Source of the DNA: Tupaia tana
Lineage: Eukaryota; Chordata; Mammalia; Scandentia; Tupaiidae
DNA length: 64,000 bases
Assembly (NCBI GenBank): GCA_026018925.1
Contig: JAKSZU010000006.1
Coordinates: 130,923,592-130,987,591 of the forward strand
Reading direction: 5' to 3'
Within the stretch, counting starts at the first letter, position 1, and every line of letters begins with the position of its first letter. The notes under the pieces were generated by a model. It was not told the origin of the DNA and searched no databases. It saw nothing but the letters and a program-made list of their open reading frames with translations. Shown here piece by piece: positions 41,702 through 51,562 of the stretch. Position numbers and translations under genes: made by a program.

Positions 41702-41715
41702 ACACACACACACAC
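41552..41715 (+). mobile_element. type A SINE, 3' half only, with (CA)n
   Basis: Starts in the middle of the body (GTGGTGTGGCCATCC) and ends GCCCTATACCAAAAATC. Then a (CA)n (41669-41715). It is fused head-side to the B copy of opposite orientation. Confidence 0.85.
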
Positions 41716-41819
41716 AAAACAACTGGAAACAACTCAAATGTCTATCATCTAGTTAAAGAAAAAAAGTTATAATACATTCATGCAGTGTAATGTTACATAG
41801 TAATAAAAAGAAATGAATG
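41716..41819 (+). mobile_element. L1 3' end piece, sense
   Basis: CTGGAAACAACTCAAATGTC and AGTAATAAAAAGAAATGAATG match the L1 3' region in the plus direction, opposite to the L1 piece that follows. Confidence 0.65.
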
Positions 41820-42141
41820 TGTTTATCCACTTGCTATTGATGGATACTTTTATTGGATTCAATTTGGAGCTAATATGAATAAAATTGCTACAAATAATCA
41901 GGTTCAAGTCTTTATGTGAATGTATGTTTCCCTTTCCTTTGGATAGATATCTAGGAGTAGAATTACTGGGTTACCTGTATGTGTATGTTTACTGATGAGG
42001 AACTGTCAAACTATCTTCCAAAATGGCCACATCATTTTCTCTCTCACCAGCAATCTATGAACCCTGGTTGTTTCACGTTCTCCCCAACATCTGATTTTGT
42101 CAGTCTTTTTTAGTTTTACCCACTTCAATAGATGGACAGTT

Positions 42142-42402
42142 AGGACCAGCAGATGGCATAATGGTTACATTGCTGGATTCCCACACAGTCGACTGTGGTT
42201 CGACTCCTGACCCGGTGGCTTAAAACTCACGCCAGGTGTGGTGTGTGTGCATGTGTGCCCAAAATCCCAAAGGAGACTGGAGGAGAAGGGATTGTTGAGT
42301 AGCCATCCCCCTCCGCCAGGGCAGAGGTAATTTCTTGCTGTCTGTCTCTCTGTCGAGCACACGCACCCTAGCAAAAATCTCTCTTAAAATAACTAACTAA
42401 AT
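42142..42402 (+). mobile_element. type A SINE in L1
   Basis: Flanks ATGGACAGT (42133-42141) and ATGGGCAGT (42404-42412). The GTGTGGTGTGTGTGC part is slightly expanded. Confidence 0.92.
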
Positions 42403-42697
42403 AAATGGGCAGTGGTGTCTTATTGTGGTTTTAATTCGCATTTTCCTTCTATATCCATTACTTGTGATTATGGATATTTTTTCCGTGCTTGTGGTCATTC
42501 ATATATTTTCTTTTGTGAAGTGTCTTTTTCCATTTTTTTGCTCATTTTAAAAACTGACTTCTTTATTTCAGCAAATTGTAAGAGTTTTGGATACAAACCC
42601 TTTCTTAGATGTATGCGTTAGAAATATTTTCTCTTAGGTTGTGTCTTGGCTTTAATCTCTTTGATTATATTTTTCAGAGCAGAAGTTTCAATTTGGG

Positions 42698-42934
42698 GGT
42701 CAGCCCAAGGTGTGATTAAGGCAGTTGGATCCCACATGTCTGAAAGCACAGTTTGAGACTTAGACCCAGTGGCTTGGACACACAGGACACGTGTGTTTGC
42801 AAGCCCAAAATCCTGAAAAAAGGGAGAAACTGAGGAAAAGGGACCATTCCCTATGAGGGCGCTTTCTCACTGTCCCTCTCACTCTCTGTCTCTCTTCAGC
42901 AAGAGCACTTTCCTTCTGGCAACATTTTTTTTTT
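42698..42934 (+). mobile_element. type A' SINE in L1
   Basis: Head GGTCAGCCCAAGGTGTG, TTGGATCCCACATGTCTG; target duplication GTTTCAATTT and GTTTTAATTT. Confidence 0.85.
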
Positions 42935-43025
42935 AAGTTTTAATTTTGATAAAGTTGTAGGCATCGATTTTTTTCTTTATGGTTTATGCTAAATTTTAAT
43001 GTTTCATCTAAGAAGTCTTTAACTC

Positions 43026-43390
43026 CAGGGGCCAGCAGGTGGCATGGTGATTAAAGGGGCTGGATTCTCACATGGCCAACCGTGGTTTGAGTCCTGGACC
43101 TGGTGGCTTGCTTTCTCACTTTCCCTCTCTTTTTCTCTCTCTGGTAAAATTAAAAGTAATAATAATAATAATTAATAATAATAATAATAGGGCCAGCAGG
43201 TGGCATGATGGTTAGGGCATTGGACTCCCACATGGCCAACCACTGTTCAAGTTCTGGACCTGACGGCTTGCTTTCTCTCTGTCTCTCTGTCTCTCTCTCT
43301 CTATCTCTCTCACACACACGTACACACAAATAAAGTTAAATAATTCTTTAAAAAATAATAATAGTAATAAATGAAATAATTCTTTAAAAA
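43026..43390 (+). mobile_element. composite B+B SINE inserted as one unit, in L1
   Basis: Two type B copies in tandem (43029-43190 and 43191-43390) lie between one perfect 15-bp target duplication, AGAAGTCTTTAACTC, at 43011-43025 and 43391-43405. The junction is an (AAT)n tail followed directly by GGGCCAGCAGGTGGC. Confidence 0.9.
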
Positions 43391-43525
43391 AGAAGTCTTT
43401 AACTCTAAAGTCCTAAAGATTTTCCCTATGATTTTTTTCTATATGTTTTAAACTTAACATTGTATTTAATTCTGTGATCATTTGAGTTAGGTTTTGTATG
43501 ACATGAATTAAAGGTTAGGTAACAT

Positions 43526-43757
43526 TCATGTATGTACTCATCAGAGAGAGAGAGGGAAAGTGGGAAAGCACCCTCCCCCAGTAGGGGGTAGTCACACTGC
43601 AATCTCTTCTCCCTCTCATGCTCTTTGGAATTTGGGCACATACACATATGTGCCCAGCATGTTTTCCAAGCTGCTGGGTCCGGGACTTTAACAATACAGT
43701 CAGCCATGTGGGATCAAATTGTCCAATTGTCCCAACCTCCGTGCCACCGGATGGTCT
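43526..43757 (-). mobile_element. type A/A' SINE
   Basis: CCCTCCCCCAGTAGGGGG block; a small internal repeat AAATTGTCCAATTGTCC in the head. Confidence 0.8.
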
Positions 43758-43766
43758 AATTGTAAT

Positions 43767-44022
43767 TATTTTTAGAGGTTTTTGCCGTAGGGCACATGTG
43801 CTTGCCAGAGAGAGAGAGAGAGACAGAGACAATGACAGGGAAAGTGAGAAATCACTCACCAAGGAGATGGCCATGCTGAATCCCTTCTCCGTTTTCCTCC
43901 TGAGATCTTGGGCAAGCATGCACAACATCCTGGTGTGAGCTTAAAGCCACTAGGCCTGGGACTTAAACCATGGTCGGCCATGTGGGAATCCAGTGGTACA
44001 ACTGCTGTGCCTTTTGTTGGTC
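43767..44022 (-). mobile_element. type A SINE
   Basis: Full layout with GTTTTTGCCGTAGGGCACATG end; head CTTTTGTTGGTCC. Confidence 0.87.
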
Positions 44023-44156
44023 CTCCTGATTTTAATATTTTTAATACAGGAAATATTCTCTACAATTCTGAGTTGCTTTGGGAGTTCAGAGCATGTGAAA
44101 TAATTCTAATTCAAATAGTTTTACAGAAATATTTCTTACCTCTATTCATAGTACCT

Positions 44157-44408
44157 TTTTTTAAAAAAAGTTTTTGCCATAGGGTATGTGTGCTCACTGT
44201 AGAGAAACAGAGACAGTGAGAGGGAAAGTGAGAAACTACTCCCCAGGAGGAATGGTATACCGGCAACCCCTTCTCCTCCGTTCTCATCCTGGAGTTTTAG
44301 CATGCACGCACACATGCCCGTATGTTTCAAGCCACCAGATCAGGGACTCAAACCATGGTTGGCCGTGTTGAAGTCTAGCACCTTAGCCACCATGCTACCT
44401 ACTGGCCC
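44157..44408 (-). mobile_element. type A SINE
   Basis: Third antisense copy in a row. Head CCATGCTACCTACTGGCCCCC. Confidence 0.87.
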
Positions 44409-44590
44409 CCTTAGAACTATTTTTTAATGTTTTGATAGAAAATTTATTTGATAATTTGTCTCTAGGACTCAGTGATGTTGCTCCATTATTGAACTTCTCA
44501 ATTTCATTATACTCTATTACAAGATATAGTCAGGGGCCCTCTCCAATGCACTGCTCAAGAGGAGTGAGATCCCACTGGCAACTGCAATTC

Positions 44591-45200
44591 TTTGTTTTTT
44601 GTTTTTCTTTCTTGGAGCAAGAAATTTTATTGTATAACTCGTCAGCCAGGAGACAGAAGCAAAACTCCATTCTGTCTCTGACCATTTGGGACAAAGGTTT
44701 TTATGGACAGTTAGTAGGGGGTAGGGAGTCTTGGGTTGTTTGTTTGGGATTGGCTATTGCAAGGAACTTGATGGTGTCTCCAGGTCTTGGGTCCATGGTA
44801 TGGGAATACTGGGAACCCATTGCTTCAGTACCCATTCCACTAGTGCTTGGACTGAGCCTTAAGGTTCTGCTGAGTCTCTGTTTTTTAATTCTTCTTACTG
44901 TTTGGGGTTACTTTAGGTCAGACATATTCTTCTGCACATAAAACCTGCAAGAAAGTCCACTGGGCAGGCCAGTTATTTGCAAGCTGAACATCTCTCCTTC
45001 CTTTAGTTCCTTCCTCTTCCCGCCTCATGAGCAATGCTTTCCTATCACAGCTATAAAGCAAAAGTTGCTGGATGTCAGTTGAAATACTGACATTAGCACT
45101 CACACTTCAGTAGCTTGTACCTGTAGTTCCAACCTGTACACAGAACTGAAGTCAATGCACCTCTGCAGATGCTGGAGATAAACCCTCAAAGCCTTAGGCC
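44591..45200 (-). mobile_element. retroposed transcript with LTR-like 3' part, fossil
   Basis: Flanked by a 14-bp target duplication, GGCAACTGCAATTC (44577-44590) and GGCAACTACAATTC (45201-45214). On the minus strand it ends CAATAAAATTTCTTGCTCC followed by an A-rich tail, as expected of a polyadenylated RNA copied by L1 enzymes. The last 120 bases (CATAAAAACC, GTCTCCTGGCTGACGAG, AATAAA) resemble the U3/R part of a retroviral LTR. The 5' part is not identified. No coding frame is claimed. Confidence 0.6.
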
Positions 45201-45329
45201 GGCAACTACAATTCAAATCCCTGACCCCATCAGCCTGAAATACGCTGGGCTCATGCAAGTATGCAAGTGCCCAAGAGCTGATGGAATGGAGGAAGGAAAG
45301 GGTGACGTGACCAGAGATTGTGCAGAGTG

Positions 45330-45330
<1 letters not shown>

Positions 45331-45377
<47 letters not shown>

Positions 45378-45394
45378 CCCCCCCGCCCCCCGCC
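45331..45394. repeat. (CT)n plus C-rich tract
   Basis: About 22 CT units and then a C run broken by single G bases, in the 3' part of the type D SINE. Confidence 0.95.
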
Positions 45395-45444
45395 CATACT
45401 CAAGCTCTATCATGACAAAGAAAAGAACTAAAAAGAAAAAGTAG

Positions 45445-45720
45445 TGGCCAGCAGGTGTTGTGGAGGTCCAGCTCCCGGTCGGCTGTCTGGTTGGAATCCT
45501 GAACCCAGCTGTTGAAAACTATGCTGGACACGAGTGCGTGTGTGCTCAAAATCCTGAGAGGAAAAAGGAAGAGAAGGAATTATAGAATGGCCACCCCCCC
45601 CCCCCCCCCCCCCCGGAGAGATGCTTTCTCTCCCTCTTTCTACCTCTCTCTCTTTCTCTCTGTATGTGTCTCTTCCTGTCTTCAGTGAGCACACATACCC
45701 TCTAGCAATTTTTTTTTTAA
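45445..45720 (+). mobile_element. type A SINE with C21 run
   Basis: The C/G block has become 21 uninterrupted C bases (45594-45614). Head GTGGCCAGCAGGTGTTG. Confidence 0.9.
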
Positions 45721-45722
45721 GT

Positions 45723-46411
45723 GCTTTTCAGACGCCACCACTCAAGCTGCCTGCCACCAGCATGGTCAAACCCACCACGTTCTTGGACATCATCATTGAC
45801 AGTGAGCCTTTGGGCCAAATCTCCTTCAATCTATCTGCAGACAAAGTTCCAAAGGCAGCAGAAAACTTTCTTGCTTTGAGCACTGGTGAGAGAGAAAGAA
45901 TTTGGTTCCTGCTTACACTGGATTATTCCAGGGTTCATGTGCCAGTGTGGTGACTGCACACACGGTAATGGTACTGGTGGCAAGTCCATCTTCAGGGTGG
46001 GATTTGACAATGAGAATTTCATCCACCAGCATACAGGTCCTGGCAAATGCTGGACCCAATACTAATAGTTCCTAGGTTTTCATCTGCACTGCCAAGACGG
46101 AGTGGTTGGATGGCAAGCATGTGGTCCTTGGCAAGGTGAAAGAGGGCATGAATATTGTGCAAGCCATGGAGCACTTTGGATCCGAGAATGGCAAGACCAG
46201 CAAGAAGATCACCATTGCTGACTGTGGACAACTAATGAGTTAAACTTGTGTTTTTTCTCTTAACTGTAGCTCAGGAGAGCATCCCTCCATCCCATCTGCT
46301 CACCATGTCCTGTAACCTGTGTTCTCACTGCAGTTCTTTGGGTACCATTTTTTCTTATTCCCCTCCAAGTCTAGCTGAATTGCAAAGTTTATGATTAGAA
46401 AATGAAAACTA
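45723..46411 (+). pseudogene. PPIA: PPIA (cyclophilin A) processed pseudogene
   Basis: Intronless copy of the cyclophilin A mRNA: 5' UTR (CTTTTCAGACGCCACC), start at 45762 ([18 protein letters not shown]), then [18 protein letters not shown]. Later blocks from other frames include [38 protein letters not shown] and [16 protein letters not shown]. The 3' UTR follows to GTTTATGATTAGAAAATG. Functional PPIA has 165 residues and catalyses proline cis-trans isomerisation in the cytosol. Here a small insertion near codon 45, a 9-base loss (the YKG region), a loss of about 14 bases before NAGPN and further shifts destroy the frame, so no enzyme is expected. The 3' UTR ends at a type A SINE. Confidence 0.95.
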
Positions 46412-46690
46412 GGGGCCAGCAGGTGACGTGCTTGTTAAGGCGTTGGCCTCCCACATGTTCAATCACGTTTCCAGTCCTGGACCTGGTTGCTTTAAAATCA
46501 CTCTGGGCACATATGCACGCATGCCAAAAATCCCCAGAGGAAAAAGGAGTAGACGAAATTGTGGCATGGCTATCCCCCGGGGGTGTGGGGGTATTCTTAC
46601 TTTCCCTTTCTCTGTGTCTCCCTGACACTCTTTTTGGTGAGTGAATTTACCCTATGACATAAAACCAAGATAAGTAAATAAATACATCAA
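46411..46690 (+). mobile_element. type A SINE at the end of the PPIA copy
   Basis: Head GGGGCCAGCAGGTGACGTGC directly follows the pseudogene 3' UTR, so it probably landed in the poly(A) tail. AAATA-rich tail. Confidence 0.85.
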
Positions 46691-46988
46691 ATTAAAATAT
46701 AAATAAAATTAAAACTAAACAAAAAACGTTTTTTAAGAGAGAGAGGAAGTACATAATGAAATACATGAAGACAGGAAGTTTGTTGTTATATTCAGCATCA
46801 GGTTTGTGACAAAAATTTTGTGGTCAGTTATTCTGGATGGATGGAAAGATGATAGAACTGTAAATTTTGTTAATTAAAAATTCTGTTTTTGTTGATAGAA
46901 TATAGCAGCTCATTTATACACAGAGATCAATTATGTATATATCGCAACCAATTCCAAGTGTATTTCACCCCATACATTTCTTAATTTA
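46691..46988. other. AT-rich sequence
   Basis: Nothing recognised. Confidence 0.45.
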
Positions 46989-47232
46989 AGGACCAACCAG
47001 GTGGTGTGGTGGTTAAGCTGCCTAATCACTTATGGCCAACTACATGGTTCAAGTCCCGAACGCGGTGACTTGAAAAACACACTGGGCATGTATGTGTGTC
47101 CAAAGTCTCAGTAGGAGAACAAAGGAGAAGGGGTTCTGGCATGGTCATCTCCTTTGAGGGTACTTTTTCACCCTCTCTCCCTCGGCCTGTCTCTCTCCGA
47201 TGAGCACACACACCCTGTAACAAGCTAAATTT
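46989..47232 (+). mobile_element. type A SINE
   Basis: Target duplication TTCTTAATTT at about 46979 and 47236. Head AAGGACCAACCAGGTGGTG. Confidence 0.9.
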
Positions 47233-47304
47233 TTCTTCTTAATTTGGTAGTAACGTTGTGTTTCACCAAAATTTGAATTTAAAATACCCACAGACATACA
47301 CACA

Positions 47305-47399
47305 GTCACGCGTCGCTTAAAGATGAGGATATATTCCGAGAAATGTGTGCAAACACCATAGGGTGTACATACACACACCTGTATGATATAAACTACTGC
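47305..47399 (+). mobile_element. Tigger-type transposon, 5' terminal fragment
   Basis: CAGTCACGCGTCGCTTAAAG, ATATTCCGAGAAATG and GGGTGTACATACACAC follow the 5' terminal repeat and beyond of the same family as 25740-28895. Confidence 0.6.
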
Positions 47400-47530
47400 A
47401 CACATGGCTAACACATGGTAATTGGAATCCCAGGCCTCATGACTTAAATCACATGCTAGGCACATGTGCATGTGTGCCCCAAACCCCAACAGGATGGAGA
47501 AATGGAGGAGAAGGGATTATAGCATGACCA
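47400..47530 (+). mobile_element. type A SINE fragment
   Basis: From the second part of the head (CACACATGGCTAACAC) through GGATGGAGAAATGGAGGAG; the first 40 and last 100 bases are missing. Confidence 0.7.
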
Positions 47531-47554
47531 AAATGTTTCAAATGGATATGAATT

Positions 47555-47700
47555 AAGGGACCAGCAAGTGGCATGGTGGTTAGGGGCACTGTACTCCCAC
47601 ATGGCCGACCATGGTTCGAGTTCAGACCTGGCAGCTTGCTTTTTCACTTTCCCTCTCTCATTCTCTCCCTCTATCTCCCTCTGTCCCTCTCTGGTCAAAT

Positions 47701-47744
<44 letters not shown>

Positions 47745-47766
47745 AGTTAAAGAATTATTTTTAAAA
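47555..47766 (+). mobile_element. type B SINE with (AAAT)n tail
   Basis: Target duplication ATATGAATTAAG at 47543-47554 and 47769-47780. AAAT run of ten units (47706-47747). Confidence 0.95.
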
Positions 47767-47868
47767 AGTATATGAATTAAGTTTCTACATCACAAAAATG
47801 CTCAAAGAAATCTACCCTCTCATTTCTGTGTTCCATAAGTTAAAATCTGTAAAAACCAATTTTTGTCT

Positions 47869-48131
47869 TTTTTTTAAAGATTTTTGCCCATAGCGCATGT
47901 GCACTTGCCAAAGAGAGAGAGCAGAGAGAAACAAAGCAAGAGAAAGCGAGAAATCACTCCCCGGGGGGAAGGCCCCGCAGCAATCCCTTTTCCACCATTC
48001 TCCTCTTGGGATTTCTGGCATTCGTGCATATGCACTCTGTGTGATTTTCAAGCTGCAGTGTCCAGACCTCTAACCACAGAGTTGGCCATGTGAGCTCCAG
48101 CCACCTTGACCACCACACCGCTTGCTGGCCC
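47869..48131 (-). mobile_element. type A SINE
   Basis: C5/G7 block; GGCCCCGCAGCAATCCC; head CACCGCTTGCTGGCCC. Confidence 0.9.
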
Positions 48132-48389
48132 AAAACTATTTTTTCTTATAAGCACATAGAGAAAGTTGCTGATTTCTTACCCAAATTCATGTGACACAAT
48201 TATATTTAAAGACTGGGTGTACGTTATAGGTAAATGTAGCTATTAGCTAAATCCTTGTGAGCAGAAGTGTTAGATTCCACTTTCAGAGAAGAGCTTGAAA
48301 CCATGAGTATGCATTTCTTTGTCTTCCCTTTTTGTAAATGTAACAGTGAACTTCCTGTGACTCAGTTTCAAACCAGAGAGACTATCTAG

Positions 48390-48945
48390 GACAGAGGTTG
48401 TTAATTTTAGGTTCGTGAACTTGGGAGGGAATAGATTACATTTTTATTTTTACTACATTTTATTACATTTTATTTTTACTAGCCTCTAGCTGAAAGGAAC
48501 GTTTTGTTTTATTATGAATGCAGACAGTAAACCACACTGTAACATTAATGATACCTATGAATTTGTCACCTAAAAGATATTTTATATCCCTTTACAGTTT
48601 TTTTCACATCTCTCTAAATATCATTTATCTTCCTCACTCATATTTACACCCATTCTTGATTGTATTGTTTGATGAGTTAAGAAGTACAGTTGTTATTGTA
48701 TCATAATTTAGAAAGCCATTTTAATAACTAATCTGGTATAGTTGCTTCCTTGTGAATCCAAATGTATTTCAATTTATTTTTCCTAGGCCAGAGATTTAAA
48801 CTAAGGTCACCGGGTGGGATTCAGCTTCTCCTGAGTGACACGTGACTGCTGCAGCACAGAGCTGACCCTGTACCTCATTTTATGACAGCTGATGGAGTGC
48901 CAGAGGAGTTCATGCACAAAATGGTTAAAAACCCTTGCCCTCGTC
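48390..48945 (+). mobile_element. hAT-like DNA transposon remnant
   Basis: Ends CAGAGGTTGTTAATTTTAG and the reverse of ACAAAATGGTTAAAAACCCTTG pair as terminal repeats. The inner TTTTTACTAGCCTCTAGCTG and AAACCACACTGTAACATTAATG resemble a mammalian MER element. A tRNA-SINE piece (about 48786-48880) lies within. Confidence 0.45.
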
Positions 48946-49057
48946 AATAGTGGAGACAAGATAGAATCAATCAGGGCCTTTTAATGACTGAGTATAGCAG
49001 AACCAGCCAGAAAGCTGGTCCAGTCACCTTCCAATTGGTTCATTTGAAAACAATAAC
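48946..49057. other. unique-looking sequence
   Basis: Nothing recognised. Confidence 0.4.
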
Positions 49058-49132
49058 TATTGGGTCAGTCAGAAAATTCATGATGCATTTTTGAATAGAA
49101 AAACACATCATGACTTTTCCAACAACCCAATA
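49058..49132. mobile_element. mariner-like MITE, copy 2
   Basis: 75 bp including TA at both ends. The left end TATTGGGTCAGTCAGAAAAT and the right end (reverse) TATTGGGTTGTTGGAAAAGT form inverted repeats that continue through TCATGATG. The middle is TTTTTGAATAGAAAAA. This is the size and plan of an MADE1-type element but with a different sequence, and it matches 498-565. Confidence 0.75.
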
Positions 49133-49565
49133 TATATTTAACCACTGTCTGTTAGGGGTATCTTTTCTTTAATAGCTTCTGTTAAGATATGTACAGGGCA
49201 TAGGTTTTACTACTAAATCTAAAATAATAGCATGAAAAAAGTAAGCAATTTTTAGAGTTCCAGGGAAAAAAGATTATTTATTTTGTAGATTGTTCTATAT
49301 CGATAAAGAGGGTTTTTTAGCCACATTAAATTATTTTTTTACTTTTCATATAATCTGCTTTCACTATGATAGATTTATGTGTATATTATTTTTATTTTAT
49401 AATATGTCATTTTGGGCTTTGATATATGCTATGATATTCAAGATTTATGGCTATCTTTATTCCTGGACACCATATTTATTATCTCTTCAAATACTAGGTC
49501 CCACAATTCTATCTCTTCTTTTTTCCCCCCTGTTTTTATTTATTTATTTTTTTTATTTCTTTCTT
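49133..49565. other. AT-rich sequence
   Basis: A 105-codon hydrophobic frame (49290-49607) runs into the SINE tail and is not taken as a gene. Confidence 0.45.
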
Positions 49566-49825
49566 TCTTTTTTTTTTTTTTTTTTTGGAGAGGTTTTTTT
49601 GCTATAGGGCGCGTGTGCTTGCCAGACAGACAGAGAGAGACAGAGAGATAGAAAGTGAGAAATCACCCCCCAGAGGGGATGGTCACGCCGCAATCCCTTC
49701 TTCTCCATTCTCCTCTCAGGATCTTGGGCACGCACGCACACGCACCTGGTGTGAGTTTAAGCCACCAGGTCCGGGACTCGAACCACGAGAGTCCAGCGAC
49801 ATAGCCATTATGCTAACTGCTGGTT
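49566..49825 (-). mobile_element. type A SINE
   Basis: GGGCGCGTGTGCTTGCC end intact. About 13 bases around the reversed B box flank (GTTGACTACGTGG) are lost. Confidence 0.92.
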
Positions 49826-49967
49826 TTTATAAAGATATAAATGAAGCAGTGTATAGAGTGAAGTTGGGAAGGTCCCAAGTGTGGAAGCCCCTGTTCTGTG
49901 GAGTTGAAGTATGCCTCCCAGCACATGGATGTGTTTGCTAGCTTGGAAGCTTCCTGGACTCTTAGGA

Positions 49968-50159
49968 ATTTTTTTTTTTAGAATTATATTTTATTTATTT
50001 ATTTATTTATTTTAATTTGACCAGAGAGGGAGGGAGATAGAAAGAAAGAGAGAAAGAGAGAGAGAAAGTGAGAAAGCAAGCTACCAGGTCTGGGACTTGA
50101 ACCTTAGTCAGTCATATGGAAGTCCAGTGCCCTTAACCACCATGCCACCTGCTGGCCCC
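49968..50159 (-). mobile_element. type B SINE
   Basis: Flanks CTTAGGAATTTT (left) and TTTTAGGATTTTT (right). Three AGAAAG units inside. Confidence 0.9.
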
Positions 50160-50651
50160 CTCTTTTAGGATTTTTATGACAATTCCATTCATTGCATATG
50201 CTTGCTCGTAGTCTAGGTGATTAATTCTATCTCCTGTCCTTCTACTCTCTCCAGAGTTTGGGGACGGCACTAAAAGTTTCAAGCTTCTAATCAAAGTTTG
50301 GTCTTTTGGCAACTGTCCTCATTTTGAAGCTACTTAGATGCCTGCCAAGAGTTGCCTCATTAGAACAAAAGAAAATCTTATCACCCTTATCACTCAGGAA
50401 ATTCCAAAGGCTTTAAGAGCTGTGTGCCAGGAACCTGGGACAAAGACCAAATATCTTCTTATAGCACAAGTGGGGAAGGGAAAACTTCTTTGCAGTAGAA
50501 ATTCAATTAATAAATGTAGAAGGCATGATAAAAATGGAAAATAACCAGCTGGCAAGCACCATAGGAATAATTATTTCAGACAAGTATTGTCAATGGAAGT
50601 TAAAATCAGTAAACAAATGTTTGCTGAGAAACAGTATTTACATAGTCTGTG
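50160..50651. other. unique-looking sequence
   Basis: A 68-codon plus-strand frame at 50338-50544 has a protein-like composition, but I do not recognise it and it has no other sign of a gene. Confidence 0.4.
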
Positions 50652-50903
50652 GGACCAGCAGTTGGCATACTGGCTATGTCACTGGACTCCCATGTAGTCG
50701 TCCGTGGTTCGAGTCCTGGACCCGGTGGTTTAAATTCACGCAGGGCGCTTGTGTGTTTGTGCCTGAGATCCCGAGAGGAGAATGAAAAAGAAGGGATTGT
50801 GGTGTGACCATCTCCCCTGAAGGATGATTTCTTACTTTCTGTCTCTTTGTCTCTCCCTTTCTGGCAAGCGCACATGCCCTATATAAGAAAATTTTTAATT
50901 TTT
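50652..50903 (+). mobile_element. type A SINE
   Basis: GGGACCAGCAGTTGGCATAC head, GGTTCGAGTCCTGGACCCGG intact. Confidence 0.92.
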
Positions 50904-51068
50904 AAAAAGTGAGATAAATCCAAATCTAGGACATTCTATGTAATAGTCATACAATACTCTTCAGAAGTGTCAAACTCTTGTCATAAAAGAATAAATACTA
51001 GAGTCCAGTCATATAAAGTACTTAGTTTAGTAAAATTCATAGAAACAGAAAGTAAAAAGGTAGTTGTA

Positions 51069-51258
51069 GGGCCAGCAGGTGACTTGGTGATAAAGGCACT
51101 TGACTCCCACATGGCCGACAGCAGTTCAAGTCTCAGACTTGGTAGCTTACTTTCTCATTTTCACTTTCTCTCTTTCTCTCTCTAGTGGGTGTGCATTCCC
51201 TATAGCAAATTAAGAAATGACAATAATAAAAAATAAATAAATCATTCTAAAAAAAGTA
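51069..51258 (+). mobile_element. type B SINE with A-like tail
   Basis: Carries GTGTGCATTCCCTATAGCAAA before the AT-rich end, like 3127-3276 and 8429-8600. Confidence 0.88.
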
Positions 51259-51360
51259 ATAATAAGTGGTTTTTTGCTAGGAGCTGGAAGAAAGGAGAAC
51301 AAAGTTATTGTTTAATGAAAAGTTTTAGTTTTGCAAAGATGAAAAATGTTCTGTGAATTT

Positions 51361-51448
51361 TCTCTCTCTCTCTCTCTCTCTCTCTGTCTTTCTCACTTTC
51401 TCTGGTAAAACTAAAAATAATAATAATAATAAATAAAATAAAATAATT
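51361..51448 (+). mobile_element. type B SINE, 3' end only
   Basis: (CT)n, TCTCTGGTAAAACTAAAAATA and (AAT)n; the head is missing. Confidence 0.75.
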
Positions 51449-51560
51449 TTTAAGAGAGATTTTTGCTATCAGGCACATGTTTTCACTGGAGAGACAGAGA
51501 CAGAGAGACAGAAAGTGAGAAATCACCCCCCCAGGATGGATGGCCATGCTGCAATCCCTT
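51449..51560 (-). mobile_element. type A SINE, head missing
   Basis: Antisense 3' half up to CTGCAATCCCTTTT, then abrupt change. This is a 5'-truncated copy facing the previous fragment tail to tail. Confidence 0.82.
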
Positions 51561-51562
51561 TT

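Larger units (their letters stand above)
41820..43525 (-). mobile_element. L1 LINE (older subfamily), antisense, split by SINEs
   Basis: 41820-42141, 42403-42697, 42935-43025 and 43391-43525 form one continuous L1 3' part (TAGGAGTAGAATTACTGGG, ATTGTGGTTTTAATTCGC, GAGCAGAAGTTTCAATTTG, CTAAGAAGTCTTTAACTC). It joins head to head with 41716-41819, as in a 5' inversion. Confidence 0.85.
44533..45440 (+). mobile_element. type D SINE split by a 610-bp retroposed insert
   Basis: 44533-44590 (GGGGCCCTCTCCAATGCACTG, AGATCCCACTGGCAACTGC) and 45215-45440 (AAATCCCTGACCCCATCAGC, CAAGAGCTGATGGAATGGAGG) join into one D copy that aligns well with 13579-13785. Its CT run and C tract follow at 45331-45394. Confidence 0.75.

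Noticed and set aside
44432-44941. 169-codon plus-strand open frame
   Set aside because: It crosses the SINE head, the target duplication and the antisense side of a retroposed insert; composition and context do not support a protein.
45621-45953. 110-codon frame including the PPIA start
   Set aside because: The first half is SINE and the PPIA part is shifted soon after; it is a processed pseudogene without introns.
50338-50544. 68-codon frame with protein-like composition (MPAKSCLIRTKENLITLI...)
   Set aside because: No recognisable family, no splice or promoter context and length within chance expectation.
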